Shown piece after piece: positions 32,034 to 43,352 of a stretch of DNA of 64,000 bases. The position numbers were made by a program, and so were the translations under genes. This DNA is from Incurvaria masculella (taxonomy: Eukaryota; Arthropoda; Insecta; Lepidoptera; Incurvariidae), in contig OX335644.1 in assembly GCA_946894095.1 (NCBI GenBank), positions 11,513,595-11,577,594 on the forward strand, written 5' to 3'. Numbering within the stretch: the stretch's first letter is position 1; every line of letters begins with the position of its first letter. The notes beneath the pieces were generated by a model. The model was not told the DNA's origin and searched no databases. It saw only the letters and a program-made list of their open reading frames with translations.

Positions 32034-35000
32034 TTACGCGGCAGTGCCACCCCTCGTTACACCCACAGAGCGAACGCCACTGATACAGCAACATTTACAC
32101 CGATATGCGAAGAATGTAAGAACCCACACGCGCTGCCTGACTGTGAACGATTCCAAGCACGTTCAGTGGATGAACGATGGCAGTTTATAAGAGATCGAAA
32201 GTGGTGTTTCAAATGCATAAGCGGGAAGCACCACTGGAGAAGCTGCCGCGCAAGGACATGTGGCGTACAGGGGTGCAGACGCCCGCACAATCGATTGCTT
32301 CACCAAGATCGACGAAGAGACACGCTAAATGACGATAAGACTAGTGTATCTCCCAAGGTCGATATGAACACAGCGACGATCAGCGCTTGTTGCGCAAAAG
32401 ACACGGCGAGATACGCCTTCTTAAAAATAGCACCGGTGGTGGTGAAGGGCCCGCGCGGAACGTACGATACATATGCGCTTCTCGATGACGGGTCAACTAT
32501 ATCTTTAGTGGAGTCCATGGTTGCTGAAAAAGTGGGGGCAGAAGGCCCTCGGACACCGTTGCGGCTCCATGGGATCGGAGGAGAGATGACGGGCACCGAT
32601 TCGTCGCGGCGAGTGAACATACAGATACGTGGCCGCCACGATGTCACCTGGTATGAGCTATCTGGTGCGCGTACAGTCGAAGCAATTGGTCTTGGCAGCC
32701 AAACTGTGGATTTCAGTGTGCTAACGGACTGTGCACACCTAGAAAACATCAAAAGAGATCTGGTGTGCAAAGACGCCAGGCCGAAGATTCTAATTGGACA
32801 GGATAATTGGAATCTTCTGGTTTCACGGGAAACTCGCACGGGGCGCAAGAACCAGCCAGTTGCGGCGAAAACAGACCTTGGCTGGGTGCTGCATGGCTAT
32901 CGCGGAGCGGCCACCCCCGTATTAATGCCACGAACTTGCCATGTACGGGCCAATGAAGACAATTTGGACCTTCACCGGCTCGTTAAAGATAGTTTCGAAT
33001 TGGAATCGATCGGAATAATTCCTCGCAACCCTCGCAATGCCAAAGAAGATCGTGCGCTGGATATATTGAGAAATACGACCTTAAAAACGGAAACCAGGTA
33101 CGAAGTTGGCCTATTGTGGAAGGACGACTTCACAGATATGCCACCGAGTAAGCAGCAAGCCCTTACGCGCCTGAGAGGAGTAGAGAAAAAAATGTTAGCG
33201 GATAGAAACTACGAAACCGCATATAGAAAAAACATGAAAGCTCTATTTGAGGCGGGTTACGCCGAAGCGTGTCCGCCAGGGCCACCAAACGATCCCGTTT
33301 GGTATCTGCCACATTTTGCTGTAAAGAATGCTAATAAGCCCGGAAATCTGCGCATCGTGTTCGACGCCGCTGCCCGCATTGACGGAATATGCCTTAACGA
33401 TAAGCTCCTCGGCGGCCCCGACCTCTTACAGTCACTGCTAGGGGTGCTACTGCGTTTTCGTGAAGGGGCTGTAGCAGTAACTGCTGACATAAAAGAAATG
33501 TTTTTGCGCGTTGGAGTGAGAGAAAGTGACAGAGATGCCCAAAGATTCTTGTGGCGTGATGACCCGACACAACCGCCACAATTGTACAGAATGACTTCTT
33601 TAATTTTTGGAGCCGCTTCCTCACCGTGTAGTGCAATTTATGTCAAAAACTTGAATGCGAGAAAGGCGACGGACGACGCGGACATAATCGACATAATTGA
33701 GAAAAGTTTTTATATGGATGACAATATATACAGCACCGAAAAGGAAAGTTACGCGGCCCACGTCGTTCGCGAAGTTACACGTGTTCACGCAGAAGGAGGC
33801 TTCCTTATTCGGGGCTGGGCTAGTAATAGGCCTGCCGCGCTAAAGCACATAGAGCCCGCTGAAAGAGGAGTCGGGACCGTGAATCTCATGTCAGAGGGCG
33901 CTGGACACGAGAAAACGCTCGGGCTTGTGTGGGATACGAATGAAGACACCCTAGGTTTCAACCTAAACTTACACCGTGTACCGGCAGAGGTCGCCGCAGG
34001 GGAGACGCGGCCGACAAAACGGCAAATGTTCAGTCTTGTCATGTCCATATTCGACCCTTTGGGCTTACTGACACCCGTCACAACGGAAGCGAAAATATTA
34101 TTGCAACGTGTTTGGAGTAGTGGTGTGAGCTGGGATGACCCGTTGCCCGACGACTTACACACCAGCTGGCGGGAATGGCTCACGAATATACATGCATTAC
34201 GCAACCTGCGCGTACCTCGGCACTACGGCAGCAAGATCAATGCGCCAGCCGATTTACATGTATTCTGTGACGCGAGCTCCACCGCCTATGCCGCCGAGGC
34301 GTACTGGCGTTTCCCGAAGACGGATGGGAGCGCTAATACCGTGCTGATTGCAAGTAAATCCCGAGTTGCACCCACGAAGCCGGTTTCGATTCCGAGACTA
34401 GAGCTGCAGGCAGCCGTTCTAGCCATACGACTTGCCGACACCGTTAAAAGAGAGCACCGTATCAAACCCGAATATGTCACCTTTTGGAGTGACTCGAAAA
34501 CGGTATTATGCTGGATTAAAAGCGAAGCACGGCGGTACAAACCATTCGTCGCTCACAGGGTGGCCGAAATACAAGAACAAACGAAACCACAACAATGGCG
34601 TTGGGTCCCGACAAAGAACAATGCAGCTGACCTTGCCACGCGCGCACCCCCGGACAATTTTGATGCGAAACATTGGTGGTTCTCGGGTGCCGGCTACCTG
34701 CGCGCACCGCAAAGTGAGTGGCCAAACGAAGATAACGCACTTATGCCGACCTCTTTCGAAAGCGACGCGGAGACACTACGCGCGTTCGCGGCTAATGAAA
34801 GAAAAACGGAAGTACTGATTGACGTCGAACGATTTTCTAGCTGGCGCCGACTAGTGAGGACTACGGCGAGAGTACTTCAATTCATTAGCCTTCTGAAACA
34901 ACGTCGAGGAATGCGTTGTGCTGTAACGCGAAATAAAATTGTACGAAAGAAATCGAGAAACCTGACGGGCGTGAAGATACCGACCGTTTCAGAGACTTCT

Positions 35001-36383
35001 ACATACCTGAGATTGGAAAAAAGGTATATTGATGCAGCACAACAAATATGGGTGCTAGTTTGTCAATCGAATTCTTTCTCGGAAGAAATAAAATTAATCC
35101 GGGAAGGTAAGCCTATTACCCAAGGACGACTTGCGGCGCTGTCACCGTATATTGACAGCGAGGGAATACTGCGTGTCGGTGGGCGAGCAGGTGCAGCGAA
35201 ATGTATGGCTCCGAGCGCGCGCGAGCCAGCCATTCTTGATGGGAAACACCGTTACGTGCGCTTGCTGATAGCAGAGTTTCACGCGCGTTATCTACACGCA
35301 AATTCAGAGACAGTGATAAATGAACTTAGGCAAGTGTGGTGGATCTTACGTCTGCGCACGACGGTGCGGGCGATCGTGAGCAGTTGTATACAGTGTCGAG
35401 TGAAAAAAGGTCTACCGCGCGCCCCCCCGCGAGGGGACTTGCCGAGCGCGAGACTAGGGTACAAGGGCCGATCGTTTACCTTCACCGGGGTGGACTATTT
35501 TGGACCTATGGAGGTTACTGTTGGACGCCGACGGGAAAAACGATGGGGTACGCTGTTCACGTGCCTCACTACGAGAGCGGTGCATCTAGAGTTGGCGAGC
35601 AGTTTGTCCGCCGATTCGATGCTATTAGCATTGCGCCGCATGGTAGCGAGACGCGGGACCCCGCGCGAGATATGGAGCGATAATGGTACCAATTTCGTAC
35701 GCGCCAACCGTGAGCTGCTAGAAGCTCGATCGGAACTAAAGAAACTCGTTGACGCGTCCGAGGGGATGGACATCGAGTGGCGTTTTATCCCGCCAGGAGC
35801 GCCGAACATGGGCGGAGCGTGGGAGCGACTCGTTCGCTCTACGAAGACAGCGCTCGCGGCGACGTTGCGCGAGCGAGCTCCGCGCGAGGAAGTGCTGACG
35901 ACGCTACTTGTCGAAGCAGAAAATACCATCAACAGTCGTCCTCTCACCCACGTACCCGCGCAAATGGATGAAGAAAAAGCTTTGACCCCGAATCACTTTC
36001 TGATCGGAACCTCCTCAGGTGCAGCGGTACCGTGTCATACGACCGACAGGAACTTGATCGGTCGAGCGACGTGGCGGACCGCACAGCGGCTGGCAGACCA
36101 TTTTTGGAGCAGATGGTTACGAGAGTATCTGCCGACATTGCTGCCGCGTGGGAAAGCTGCAATAGAACAGGCAAAGCTCGCTGTGGGAGACGTTGTCCTC
36201 ATTGTGGACCCGACCCTACCTCGTAACACTTGGCCCCGCGGAATGGTAGAACAAATTTATCCTGGCACGGATAAGCGAGTGCGGGTTGTCGATGTACGAA
36301 CAACCGCGGGGCTACTGAGAAGACCGGTGCGAAAGTTGGTGCGATTGCCAACTAAACCGGAGGAAGCTGTCGTCTCTGATTGA
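32034..36383 (+). CDS. BEL/Pao Pol polyprotein (gag remnant, PR, RT, RNase H, IN)
   Basis: One frame is open from inside the LTR (31,980) to the TGA at 36,383. No ATG lies near its start; a GTG at 32,166 is the first start-like codon, and numbering below counts from it (1405 codons). Just before and after it are BEL-type zinc knuckles (CEECKNPHALPDC, then CFKCISGKHHWRSC). The aspartic protease motif is DDGST (107-111), RT has YMDD (516-519), and RNase H has a catalytic Asp at about 702. The integrase has an HHCC-type segment with HARYLH and CIQC, then Asp 1110, Asp 1172 and Glu 1220. A DUF5641-like C-terminus with DHFWSRWLREYLP follows. No frameshift or stop was found. The gag region and primer-binding site expected after the LTR are missing, so an intact start is unlikely. 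Confidence 0.92.
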   Translation, partial: LRGSATPRYTHRANATDTATFTPICEECKNPHALPDCERFQARSVDERWQFIRDRKWCFKCISGKHHWRSCRARTCGVQGCRRPHNRLLHQDRRRDTLNDDKTSVSPKVDMNTATISACCAKDTARYAFLKIAPVVVKGPRGTYDTYALLDDGSTISLVESMVAEKVGAEGPRTPLRLHGIGGEMTGTDSSRRVNIQIRGRHDVTWYELSGARTVEAIGLGSQTVDFSVLTDCAHLENIKRDLVCKDARPKILIGQDNWNLLVSRETRTGRKNQPVAAKTDLGWVLHGYRGAATPVLMPRTCHVRANEDNLDLHRLVKDSFELESIGIIPRNPRNAKEDRALDILRNTTLKTETRYEVGLLWKDDFTDMPPSKQQALTRLRGVEKKMLADRNYETAYRKNMKALFEAGYAEACPPGPPNDPVWYLPHFAVKNANKPGNLRIVFDAAARIDGICLNDKLLGGPDLLQSLLGVLLRFREGAVAVTADIKEMFLRVGVRESDRDAQRFLWRDDPTQPPQLYRMTSLIFGAASSPCSAIYVKNLNARKATDDADIIDIIEKSFYMDDNIYSTEKESYAAHVVREVTRVHAEGGFLIRGWASNRPAALKHIEPAERGVGTVNLMSEGAGHEKTLGLVWDTNEDTLGFNLNLHRVPAEVAAGETRPTKRQMFSLVMSIFDPLGLLTPVTTEAKILLQRVWSSGVSWDDPLPDDLHTSWREWLTNIHALRNLRVPRHYGSKINAPADLHVFCDASSTAYAAEAYWRFPKTDGSANTVLIASKSRVAPTKPVSIPRLELQAAVLAIRLADTVKREHRIKPEYVTFWSDSKTVLCWIKSEARRYKPFVAHRVAEIQEQTKPQQWRWVPTKNNAADLATRAPPDNFDAKHWWFSGAGYLRAPQSEWPNEDNALMPTSFESDAETLRAFAANERKTEVLIDVERFSSWRRLVRTTARVLQFISLLKQRRGMRCAVTRNKIVRKKSRNLTGVKIPTVSETSTYLRLEKRYIDAAQQIWVLVCQSNSFSEEIKLIREGKPITQGRLAALSPYIDSEGILRVGGRAGAAKCMAPSAREPAILDGKHRYVRLLIAEFHARYLHANSETVINELRQVWWILRLRTTVRAIVSSCIQCRVKKGLPRAPPRGDLPSARLGYKGRSFTFTGVDYFGPMEVTVGRRREKRWGTLFTCLTTRAVHLELASSLSADSMLLALRRMVARRGTPREIWSDNGTNFVRANRELLEARSELKKLVDASEGMDIEWRFIPPGAPNMGGAWERLVRSTKTALAATLRERAPREEVLTTLLVEAENTINSRPLTHVPAQMDEEKALTPNHFLIGTSSGAAVPCHTTDRNLIGRATWRTAQRLADHFWSRWLREYLPTLLPRGKAAIEQAKLAVGDVVLIVDPTLPRNTWPRGMVEQIYPGTDKRVRVVDVRTTAGLLRRPVRKLVRLPTKPEEAVVSD

Positions 36384-36421
36384 ATTGCACGCCGCCTATG
36401 ACGACGTACAGGAGGGCAGGA

Positions 36422-36859
36422 TGTTGACGACAGCTTTAGTTTATAAGTGCATGCCTATGTATATTCACTAGCCTTAGGTTGTACTTATAGATGTATTTAG
36501 ATATAGTTGCATATGCATTGTGACATGTTTTTATGTGCATCCCTTCTCGCCTTCGTCGCCACCACCCGCGCAGACAGCGGGTGGGGGTGGCGGGCGCGGG
36601 AAGGGTGCGGCCGAATGCCGCGAGCGCACCCAGTCGCCGACGAAAGCCCGCCAGGGTAACATTATACAGTTATTTACGAGACACAGTTTTTCATTTCTAA
36701 ATGAGTACTTGAGTAAATAGTGTAATTGACGCCGATGTAAGTAGTGGCCGCTACGCAGCTCCCTCCGAAAGCCTGCATTCTGCTTGCTGGTTGCCTTGTC
36801 GATAACGTCAGAAGACACAAGAACCTACCGCACGACGCGACGCGACGCCGATCGTAACA
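36422..36859 (+). repeat. 3' LTR of BEL/Pao element (438 bp)
   Basis: Same length and, as far as I can compare, the same sequence as 31,596-32,033. It is followed by the second target copy ATTAT. Confidence 0.93.
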
Positions 36860-36864
36860 ATTAT

Positions 36865-37370
36865 GTTTTTCGTTTTTACTTCGACAAACGAACGGCGTCG
36901 TCAAAACATACGTACATCGAAGCGAGGGCGTGTTATAACGGTTCTAGTATATATAAATGTGGCGAACTCTATTCGTGAATTATTTCTTAACAACACCGTC
37001 ACCCATGTTTCCCCGTTTATCGATGATTCGGCGTGATGATATGCGCGCATGCAGGTAATCACAATGCAAGGATACACATCCGGGCTCCGGGGAGGGGCGG
37101 CGGCGTGGCGGGAGGAGGAGTGGCGGACACGGCGTCCACACAACACGTGTCTCCGTTTCCTATTCCCGCGATTACTTATCTGCAGCTCGCTCGTGCTGAT
37201 CAAATAATGGAGGGTCTACACAAAAATCAACATCAAGCTTCTCTTATCGCGCTGCTAGGAGCAGGTATCCCCTCGACGTACGGTTGTGCCGGAACCATCA
37301 ATCTGGGATCCCGATCATAAAGGTGTGACGGCATGGTACCTAGAGCGAGACCTAGACATACAGGAAATCT
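36865..37370. other. Unassigned; GC-rich block at 37,080-37,180
   Basis: TATATATAAATG near 36,949 and a GC-rich block could belong to a promoter or older repeat. A 95-codon plus frame (37,033-37,320) has no known motif. Confidence 0.3.
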
Positions 37371-37682
37371 GAGCCTCTTTTACGAGTTACAAATCACTTA
37401 TGGAAAAGTCGCTAAAATCATTGATGCCGCAGGTTTTCATCATTGAACACAGCTGTGTTTGAAGGATCCACTAAATCGTGGGTACATGGATTTTTATAAC
37501 TGTGTAGAAACATATTTTCAACAAATTAATATTATTTCATATTTCTACACAAACATAAAAATCCGTGAATGAGCGATGCGTCGTATCCTTAAAATGCCTG
37601 CTCTATTCAATGATGTGATCCTGCGGAGCCGACAGTCTTGGCGAATTTTCGATAAGTGATTTGTAACTCGTAATAGAGGCTC
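37371..37682. mobile_element. Palindromic MITE (312 bp)
   Basis: GAGCCTCTTTTACGAGTTAC, AAATCACTTATGG is matched inverted at 37,640-37,682. Pairing continues inward (GATGCCGCAGG with CCTGCGGAGCC, GGATTTTTAT with ATAAAAATCC, GTGTAGAAA with TTTCTACAC), so nearly the whole element folds on itself. Confidence 0.75.
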
Positions 37683-38200
37683 TGTTTTATGAATTCGAAT
37701 TCTTCTTTTTTATTACATAGCGACATAATATCCAACCGTGAGGTTAGGAAGGCGCTAAATGAGAAAAATATAGATACAGTGAGAAATGGTTCACTGATGT
37801 GAGGATATTTTCTCGCTTAGGATAGCCCTCTTTTTTATGCTATATAGCATATTGCTATGCTAGAATTTTCTATCCCTATATGTTGGCAAATTCAATATCA
37901 ATTGTCAAAAAAATATGCCAGCCGTCGTATCGCGTATCAATTCGCTCGTCATAATGACTGCTGACCGTAGCTAGATAGAGCCGCTCGCGCGATATGAATT
38001 TGCATACAATCGCGTAACCACTTCCGTGCCAACTTTAATCTGCTCGATAACTTGATACATCATTTGAAAAATATCAGCTGGAATAATATTATTATATTGA
38101 GATTAGGCTGTCAAGCCACATTTCGCCCTGAAATATGTTTTTCCATTTCAATTGATGAACTCAAAACTGTGTTCTTGAGAAATTGATGTTATGAGACTAA
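37683..38200. other. Unassigned DNA
   Basis: No supported feature was found in this AT-rich stretch. Confidence 0.4.
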
Positions 38201-38357
38201 GCCCCGGTTGCACGAAGAAACGGCTGAGTTAATCAATGTTCAAACTCGTCACTTTTAGAGAACCGCATAGAGTTCCTTCTATACTGTCCACACAAAGTGA
38301 CGTGTTTGATCATACTTTGACGTTGATTTTGATTTTTTTCTTTCGTGCACTCGGCCC
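38201..38357. mobile_element. PIF/Harbinger-like MITE with TAA duplication
   Basis: Inverted ends GCCCCGGTTGCACGAAGAAA and, at the right, TTTCTTTCGTGCACTCGGCC, C are each flanked by TAA. A 3-bp TWA duplication is typical of PIF/Harbinger. 157 bp, non-coding. Confidence 0.65.
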
Positions 38358-38360
38358 TAA

Positions 38361-38645
38361 GCCTGGTTTCAACAAGTGCTGATTTATTTTAATTGACACT
38401 TAAAGGAGCTTAATTAGTAAAGTACTTATTTTGTACTGGTATTGACTGCAAGCTGCTAAGTTGAGCTAATCAGCAGTAGGTGAAAAAGGCCCTTAGGGTC
38501 TTTTCCACCAAGTACTGATTAGCTTAATCCTCGCATTAAAGGGACCTTTCTTACCATCTCACAATCGATACCAGTACAAGATAATCAACGCTTTAATAAT
38601 AAAGACCCTTTAAGTGTCGATTAAAATAAATCAGCTATAAGTTAA
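38361..38645. repeat. Inverted pair of a MITE-related unit
   Basis: The left arm AAGTGCTGATTTATTTTAAT, TGACACTTAAAGG and TTGTACTGGTATTG is matched inverted by the right arm (ACCAGTACAAGATAATC, CCCTTTAAGTGTCGATTAAA). The junction is at about 38,495-38,505. The unit relates to the copy at 47,727-47,922. Confidence 0.7.
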
Positions 38646-39453
38646 AGATATTTATTATTAAAAAGATCTCCTGACTTTTATAAAACAAATAATGGTTGGC
38701 ATCTGTCAGTTTATCCGAACGCCATTACTTGTGAAAATTTTATTTTTAAAACATAATCAACCCAGCCGCCATCAAGGTGTATTGCGTTCTATTATTCCTA
38801 CACAAAATATTATAAACACAGAATAACGTTTGAAGTTTACCTTAATGTAGCATTTGACCTTTGCATATACTGAAGGAAATGTCACAATGGTACGTTATTC
38901 GAAGCTAATATACTTTAGGCTGCGGCCAGTCGCGGTGGCGATAGGGGCTGCAGGGATGTCACTAGGGTCCCAGTCACTATACATACCTGCAACAAAGGAT
39001 ATAAAGAAATTAGATTAGTAACAGTATAAAGTTCATTAAAAATACTCTACAACAAATACAAATGGCCGAAGTGTTCACTAAACTCTGGCCAATTATGGAA
39101 TGGAATTATGGAAAAATAAGAGACTTTCAACTAATAAAGTATATTTCTTTAGATTTTGATATCTTGACTAACGTCTACGCTCACAGCACAGTAACCTTAT
39201 AACCCATACTGGTAAGAGATAGTCTCATACCATTATTAGGTCTGATACAAAATGCGAGTGCCAACAGATTATAATAAATTAAATTAAAATATGTTTATAG
39301 CGTACAAAGAATCTTGACATTTTCACTAATAGAATTCAGGCTCTATTTGATAGGAATAATTACACTGTGTATGCAATATTTTTATGATCAAACCGACCGA
39401 AACTTATGCATGTAGCGGCAGCGTAGACCACGTTAAAATTACAATGCATTAAC
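38646..39453. other. Unassigned AT-rich DNA
   Basis: No gene or defined repeat was seen. Confidence 0.4.
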
Positions 39454-39592
39454 GGTAGCGCCGGCCAGTCAGTTCTATTACGAATTGGGGAGCACAACAA
39501 CGATTTTTCGTTGCAGTAAATGGCTTATTTGTCGGTGAACTCGAGAACACTAGAGAGCGAATTCGTAAGCAAACTGGCTAGCCGACGCTACC
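39454..39592. mobile_element. GGTAGCG-TIR MITE, short intact copy (139 bp)
   Basis: GGTAGCGCCGGCCAGTCAGT, then TACGAATT, is matched inverted by GAATTCGTAAGCAAACTGGC, TAGCCGACGCTACC. TIRs cover about 38 bases per side. It defines the ends of the family also seen at 9774 and 57,157. Confidence 0.7.
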
Positions 39593-40864
39593 ATCAGTGT
39601 ATGTATTATCACTAACAAATGGCTACGCTGCCGAGGGTGTTTCCAAAGACAAATGAATAGATGCATCACATAGACTGACCCATTTAAGTGTTATCCAAAC
39701 AAAAGCTATTCCATAAAATCAATGGTGCGACACGCGCTGACCACGCGCACGCACCCCGCTAGACCTTTTGTTTGCTAATAGAAAGGGGCTTTCCAGATAG
39801 TAATTAAGCCATTGTCGGGAGAATTGTGAAACCAATTGAAACCATTGACAGACCGTTTGGCTTTTAGACCAAAGGGAATTGTTTACATCGAAGTTACGAG
39901 TTGATGTCATGAATATAAAACTATTTAAAAATAAAGACTTATCGCAGATTGGGGCGGGGGGCATTGAAAAGAAAATTAAATTATAGTTTAGGGCTGTCTG
40001 CAGTGGAAAACTTGTCCTCTTTAAGTTTGGTCGCAGCATTTCAGCGCGCTGCCAACTTTTTGTAGCCGAGGCAAACTTTGGCACTTTGGCCGAGGCAAAG
40101 CCGAGCAGGACAATAGATAAGCGCTGTTAACTTCTTAAGTTTTTTTATATCGTTTTATTAAGAAAAATATTTTAACAATTCAATGAACAAACACTCAACT
40201 CGAATTTACTATACTTTAAAATAAAATGAAGCCATAGGTGCATTTCAGGCGGACGTTTTCAAATGTCCGCTATATCACATATTACAAATTATCGTCAATC
40301 ACTGCTTAGTGCTCTACTTATCGTACTTATCATGCATAGAGATAACTCCCACTGTAAAGTTCATAACTAATACGCAATGACATATAATTCCTTGCAGCGT
40401 ATAAGCAACACTCTGGGTCCAGTCATTGCCTTCGGCAACCATATTTGTGGGAGAAAGATGTAGATTATCATCCAGACAATATTAAAAGCATATGTATAAC
40501 TTTACATTTATGTAATCTAATAAATATACCCTTGTTTTCAAATAAGTAATACTTATACAGACAATATAATTTGAACAAAATATCATATTTCATTCAACCA
40601 TCACAATGACTAGCCAAACATCCCCTTTATCCATCAACGGCTAATTCATCTGCCAGCCGCATGACATTCACGCACACGACGGACTGTTATTCGTTTCTAT
40701 TAATAGACCCAATCTAATGCGGGTCGCGTTACATTTAAATGTTGCAGTTAGTTTTAATATACAACTCATTTTGAATTTTGTATTCCAGAATGTTTGACTC
40801 AGTATTCAAATATTCCAGGGAAATCGTCATTTTCCGGAAACTTTGTTCATACTATACTAGCTAA
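39593..40864. other. Unassigned DNA
   Basis: The minus-strand 121-codon frame at 39,719-40,084 shows no motif. No repeat boundaries were recognised. Confidence 0.35.
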
Positions 40865-41134
40865 GGTACCCAGCTCCGCTCCAGGCAATATTTCCGACAG
40901 GTGTCGAGCTGAAACTAATATTTTAGGTTATACTCGTATGAGTTGCCCATACAAACTTTCATCCCCCTTTTCATCTACTTTGAGTTTCGTTTTGGCCACG
41001 AAAGGTAGCCTATGTCCTTTCCCAACGTCCACGCTCTGTCTATACCAAATTTCATTAAAATTGGTTCAGCGATTTAGGCGTTAAAACGTAACAGACAGAG
41101 TTACTTTCGCATTTATAATAAAAGTATTGATATA
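40865..41134 (+). repeat. Dispersed retroposon-like repeat
   Basis: GTACCCAGCTCCGCTCC, CCAAATTTCATTAAAATTGG, TTCAGCGATTTAGGCG, then CAGACAGAGTTACTTTCGCA and TTTATAATAAAAGTATTGA are typical of a common lepidopteran repeat with an AT-rich 3' end. A diverged relative is at 48,395-48,580. I do not commit to a class. Confidence 0.5.
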
Positions 41135-41530
41135 ATAAATCAACGACGCAATATACAATATTTCGATGACTTCGTGTTGATATACATTTTATCAATACGT
41201 AAATGGATTTTAAGAACCAGTTTGTTGCCTATACGCCACGCCGCCGACGCTTCACAAAAGCGTTAGGCAGTGATAATAGAAACCAATAAGGTACATAAGT
41301 ACGATACGATAAGAAAGAACAAACATCACGTCGCTTCCCCTGAGGGGCAGGCAAAGATGATAGAGTGTTACGACTACAATTTCATGTTTCCACGATAGAC
41401 GATAGTTACAATGTTCCTTTTTAGACCTGCTTACATCTCTTTCACGATTTACGACGATTACTGTTAGGCACGTGGCCAAATTGAGGCAAACGATAAATAA
41501 TAAGACCATGGTGCAAAAACTCCACCCTAA
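41135..41530. other. Unassigned DNA
   Basis: No supported feature. The minus frames here overlap decayed SINE sequence to the right. Confidence 0.35.
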
Positions 41531-41880
41531 TGATTGATATTTTTTTGAACTGGACAATGGCAACCCGAACATCTTTCTTCCAATGCGAAAAAAGAAACCC
41601 GGGCGGCTTAACCTTACCACTTACAATTTTACATGGATTCAAAACCAGTATTCTCAACAAAAAATCACATTTAAATCTCGGATAAGAATGAAAATAAAGC
41701 TCAGTTATTAAAACTGACATAGGAGGCCACAGGCAAAAGTGACCATACCGACACAATAGACTGAAGAATACCATTGGGCTTACTGAATTTCTCGTCCATG
41801 TCATAAGAGCTGACGAAGGGATTCATCGTTCGTGGTAAGATTCTACGTAAAACTGTAGGAACCCTTCCATACTTATTAAG
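41531..41880. mobile_element. Two decayed SINE fragments, facing opposite ways
   Basis: 41,535-41,700 (minus) has GAACTGGACAATGG, CCCGGGCGGCTTAACC and TTACATGGATTCAAAACC. 41,795-41,875 (plus) has CATGTCATAAGAGCTGACGA, AGGGATTCATCGTTCG, GATTCTACGTAAAACTGTAG, the same head type as at 12,284. Confidence 0.5.
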
Positions 41881-41899
41881 AACGGCATGTAAGTTATAT

Positions 41900-42218
41900 T
41901 CCCCATACAAACGTAGTTTACTAATAATTTAAAAACTACTTTTCCAATTTAATTGATATTTGGTATTTTATATCAGACAACGAATATCTGTGTCTGCACG
42001 TTTTTGTTTTGCTGAAAGATCTTAACCAAGTCAAAGAATAGACAAAAGAAAATCTTCTTACAAATGTTCTTTTCTCAGTTGTGTGACAAACGATACATTC
42101 TTCGAAGAAACAACAAAGTGCAGACATAGATACTTGTTTATTAATATTATATACCAAAAATCAAGCAAATTTAAAAGGTGGTCTTTAAATTATTTGTTAA
42201 CTACGTTTGTATGGGGAG
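41900..42218. mobile_element. MITE with ~40-bp TIRs (CCCCATACAAACGTAGTT)
   Basis: CCCCATACAAACGTAGTTTA, TAATTTAAAAACTAC is matched inverted by GTGGTCTTTAAATTATTTG, CTACGTTTGTATGGGG. 319 bp, AT-rich, non-coding. A related end occurs near 50,090. Confidence 0.7.
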
Positions 42219-42255
42219 CGTCATTTTATGATACTTGCGAGCCAACCTAAAATGG

Positions 42256-42405
42256 TGAGATTGGTGGAAGCGGCAATGTAAATTGTCCGTGTTTGTAGCC
42301 GTAAAATAAAAAGAAGGTCCTGAAATGGCTTGGTTCCTATGCTATCCTGATATGACAGTAGGTATGGTATTAGCCATCGATGTCCTGTTACATGAAACAA
42401 AAGAT
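42256..42405 (+). mobile_element. SINE 3' part
   Basis: GAAGCGGCAATGTAAATTGT, CCGTGTTTGTAGCCGT, AAGGTCCTGAAATGGC, GACAGTAGGTATGGTATTAG and CCATCGATGTCCTG follow the standard tail order. Confidence 0.7.
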
Positions 42406-43352
42406 ATTTTTCCGCTAGGCTACGGGGCACACCAAATATTAATAATTTCGATATTGCAAGACCGGTTTACACTTTTAATGAGAGTCTCGCTGGTTAGTGA
42501 TAATTTATAAATTATAATATATTCGTAATTATTTTACACCTGAGGAAGAATGAAAATAGATCTTTAGAATAACCCTAGATAAAAAGAAAAGAAACATGCC
42601 AGCTAGCGCGCCTACTATGAGACCCGCTGTCTCAAATGTTTTAAAAGTACCAACCCCACGTGCCACATGCAAACATTGCCGTAGTTGCATTGGAGGTTTT
42701 GTGTGGGTGGAATCTGACTTCACGAACGCACCGGATTTCCGCACAATTATATGGGCACTTTGACCTTATGGCGGAGACGCATTATCGACCGCATGCCACT
42801 TCTCTCTTTGTCATCAGTGATAATAACCATAAATATGATGCCAACCCGAAATGGCGCACTCCAGCTTACTGAATTGAATTATGAATATTCTTACAGATTA
42901 AAATTTTAAAGTTCATAGAGGCTTTGAATGCATAATCATCAAACCAAATAAACTAGGCGTATGAATGACACCTCATAAATGGAGCTTCACAGGTCGCGTG
43001 CGGCGCGGTGAGTGGGCCGGGCGGCGCGGCGGCGGCGGTCACGCGACGCAACAGGCTTGCCGCAGCGCCTCGCCCCGCCCGCCCCGCGCCGCCCCGCGCC
43101 GCCCGCAGCCGTGGGCGGGCGCGCCCTACACTTCTCCTGAAAGCGCGGACACCGCACAGTAAACATTTCACGAGTAAACACATAATCCCAATGTGTACGT
43201 GTTATCTATCGATTATTACTCTATGGATATTCTTTTATCTGATAAAACAATAAAGTATTTTGTATTTTGTTTATTGAAAGACGAAATCCGCTTTGTTCCT
43301 ATCACATAAGTATACTGCAACTGTTGTATATTTATTAATTTGTTTTAGTACC
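42406..43352. other. Unassigned; strong GC island at 42,985-43,140
   Basis: The GC island contains the donor-like GCG then GTGAGTGG at 43,007/43,008 and is open in many frames on both strands, as expected from composition. A host first exon is possible but unproven. Confidence 0.3.

Larger units (their letters stand above)
31591..36864 (+). mobile_element. BEL/Pao LTR retrotransposon with 5-bp TSD
   Basis: Target duplication ATTAT (31,591-31,595 and 36,860-36,864) flanks an element of 5264 bp. It has LTR, coding region, a polypurine tract AGGAGGGCAGGA (36,410-36,421) and a second LTR. A 5-bp duplication and the domain order PR-RT-RNH-IN fit BEL/Pao. The element is shorter than usual because gag is almost absent. 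Identical LTRs indicate very recent insertion. Confidence 0.92.

Noticed and set aside
43008..43253. Overlapping GC-rich frames at 42,953-43,253 as genes
   Set aside because: Frames are open on both strands in several phases, as expected from GC composition, and no motif is visible.
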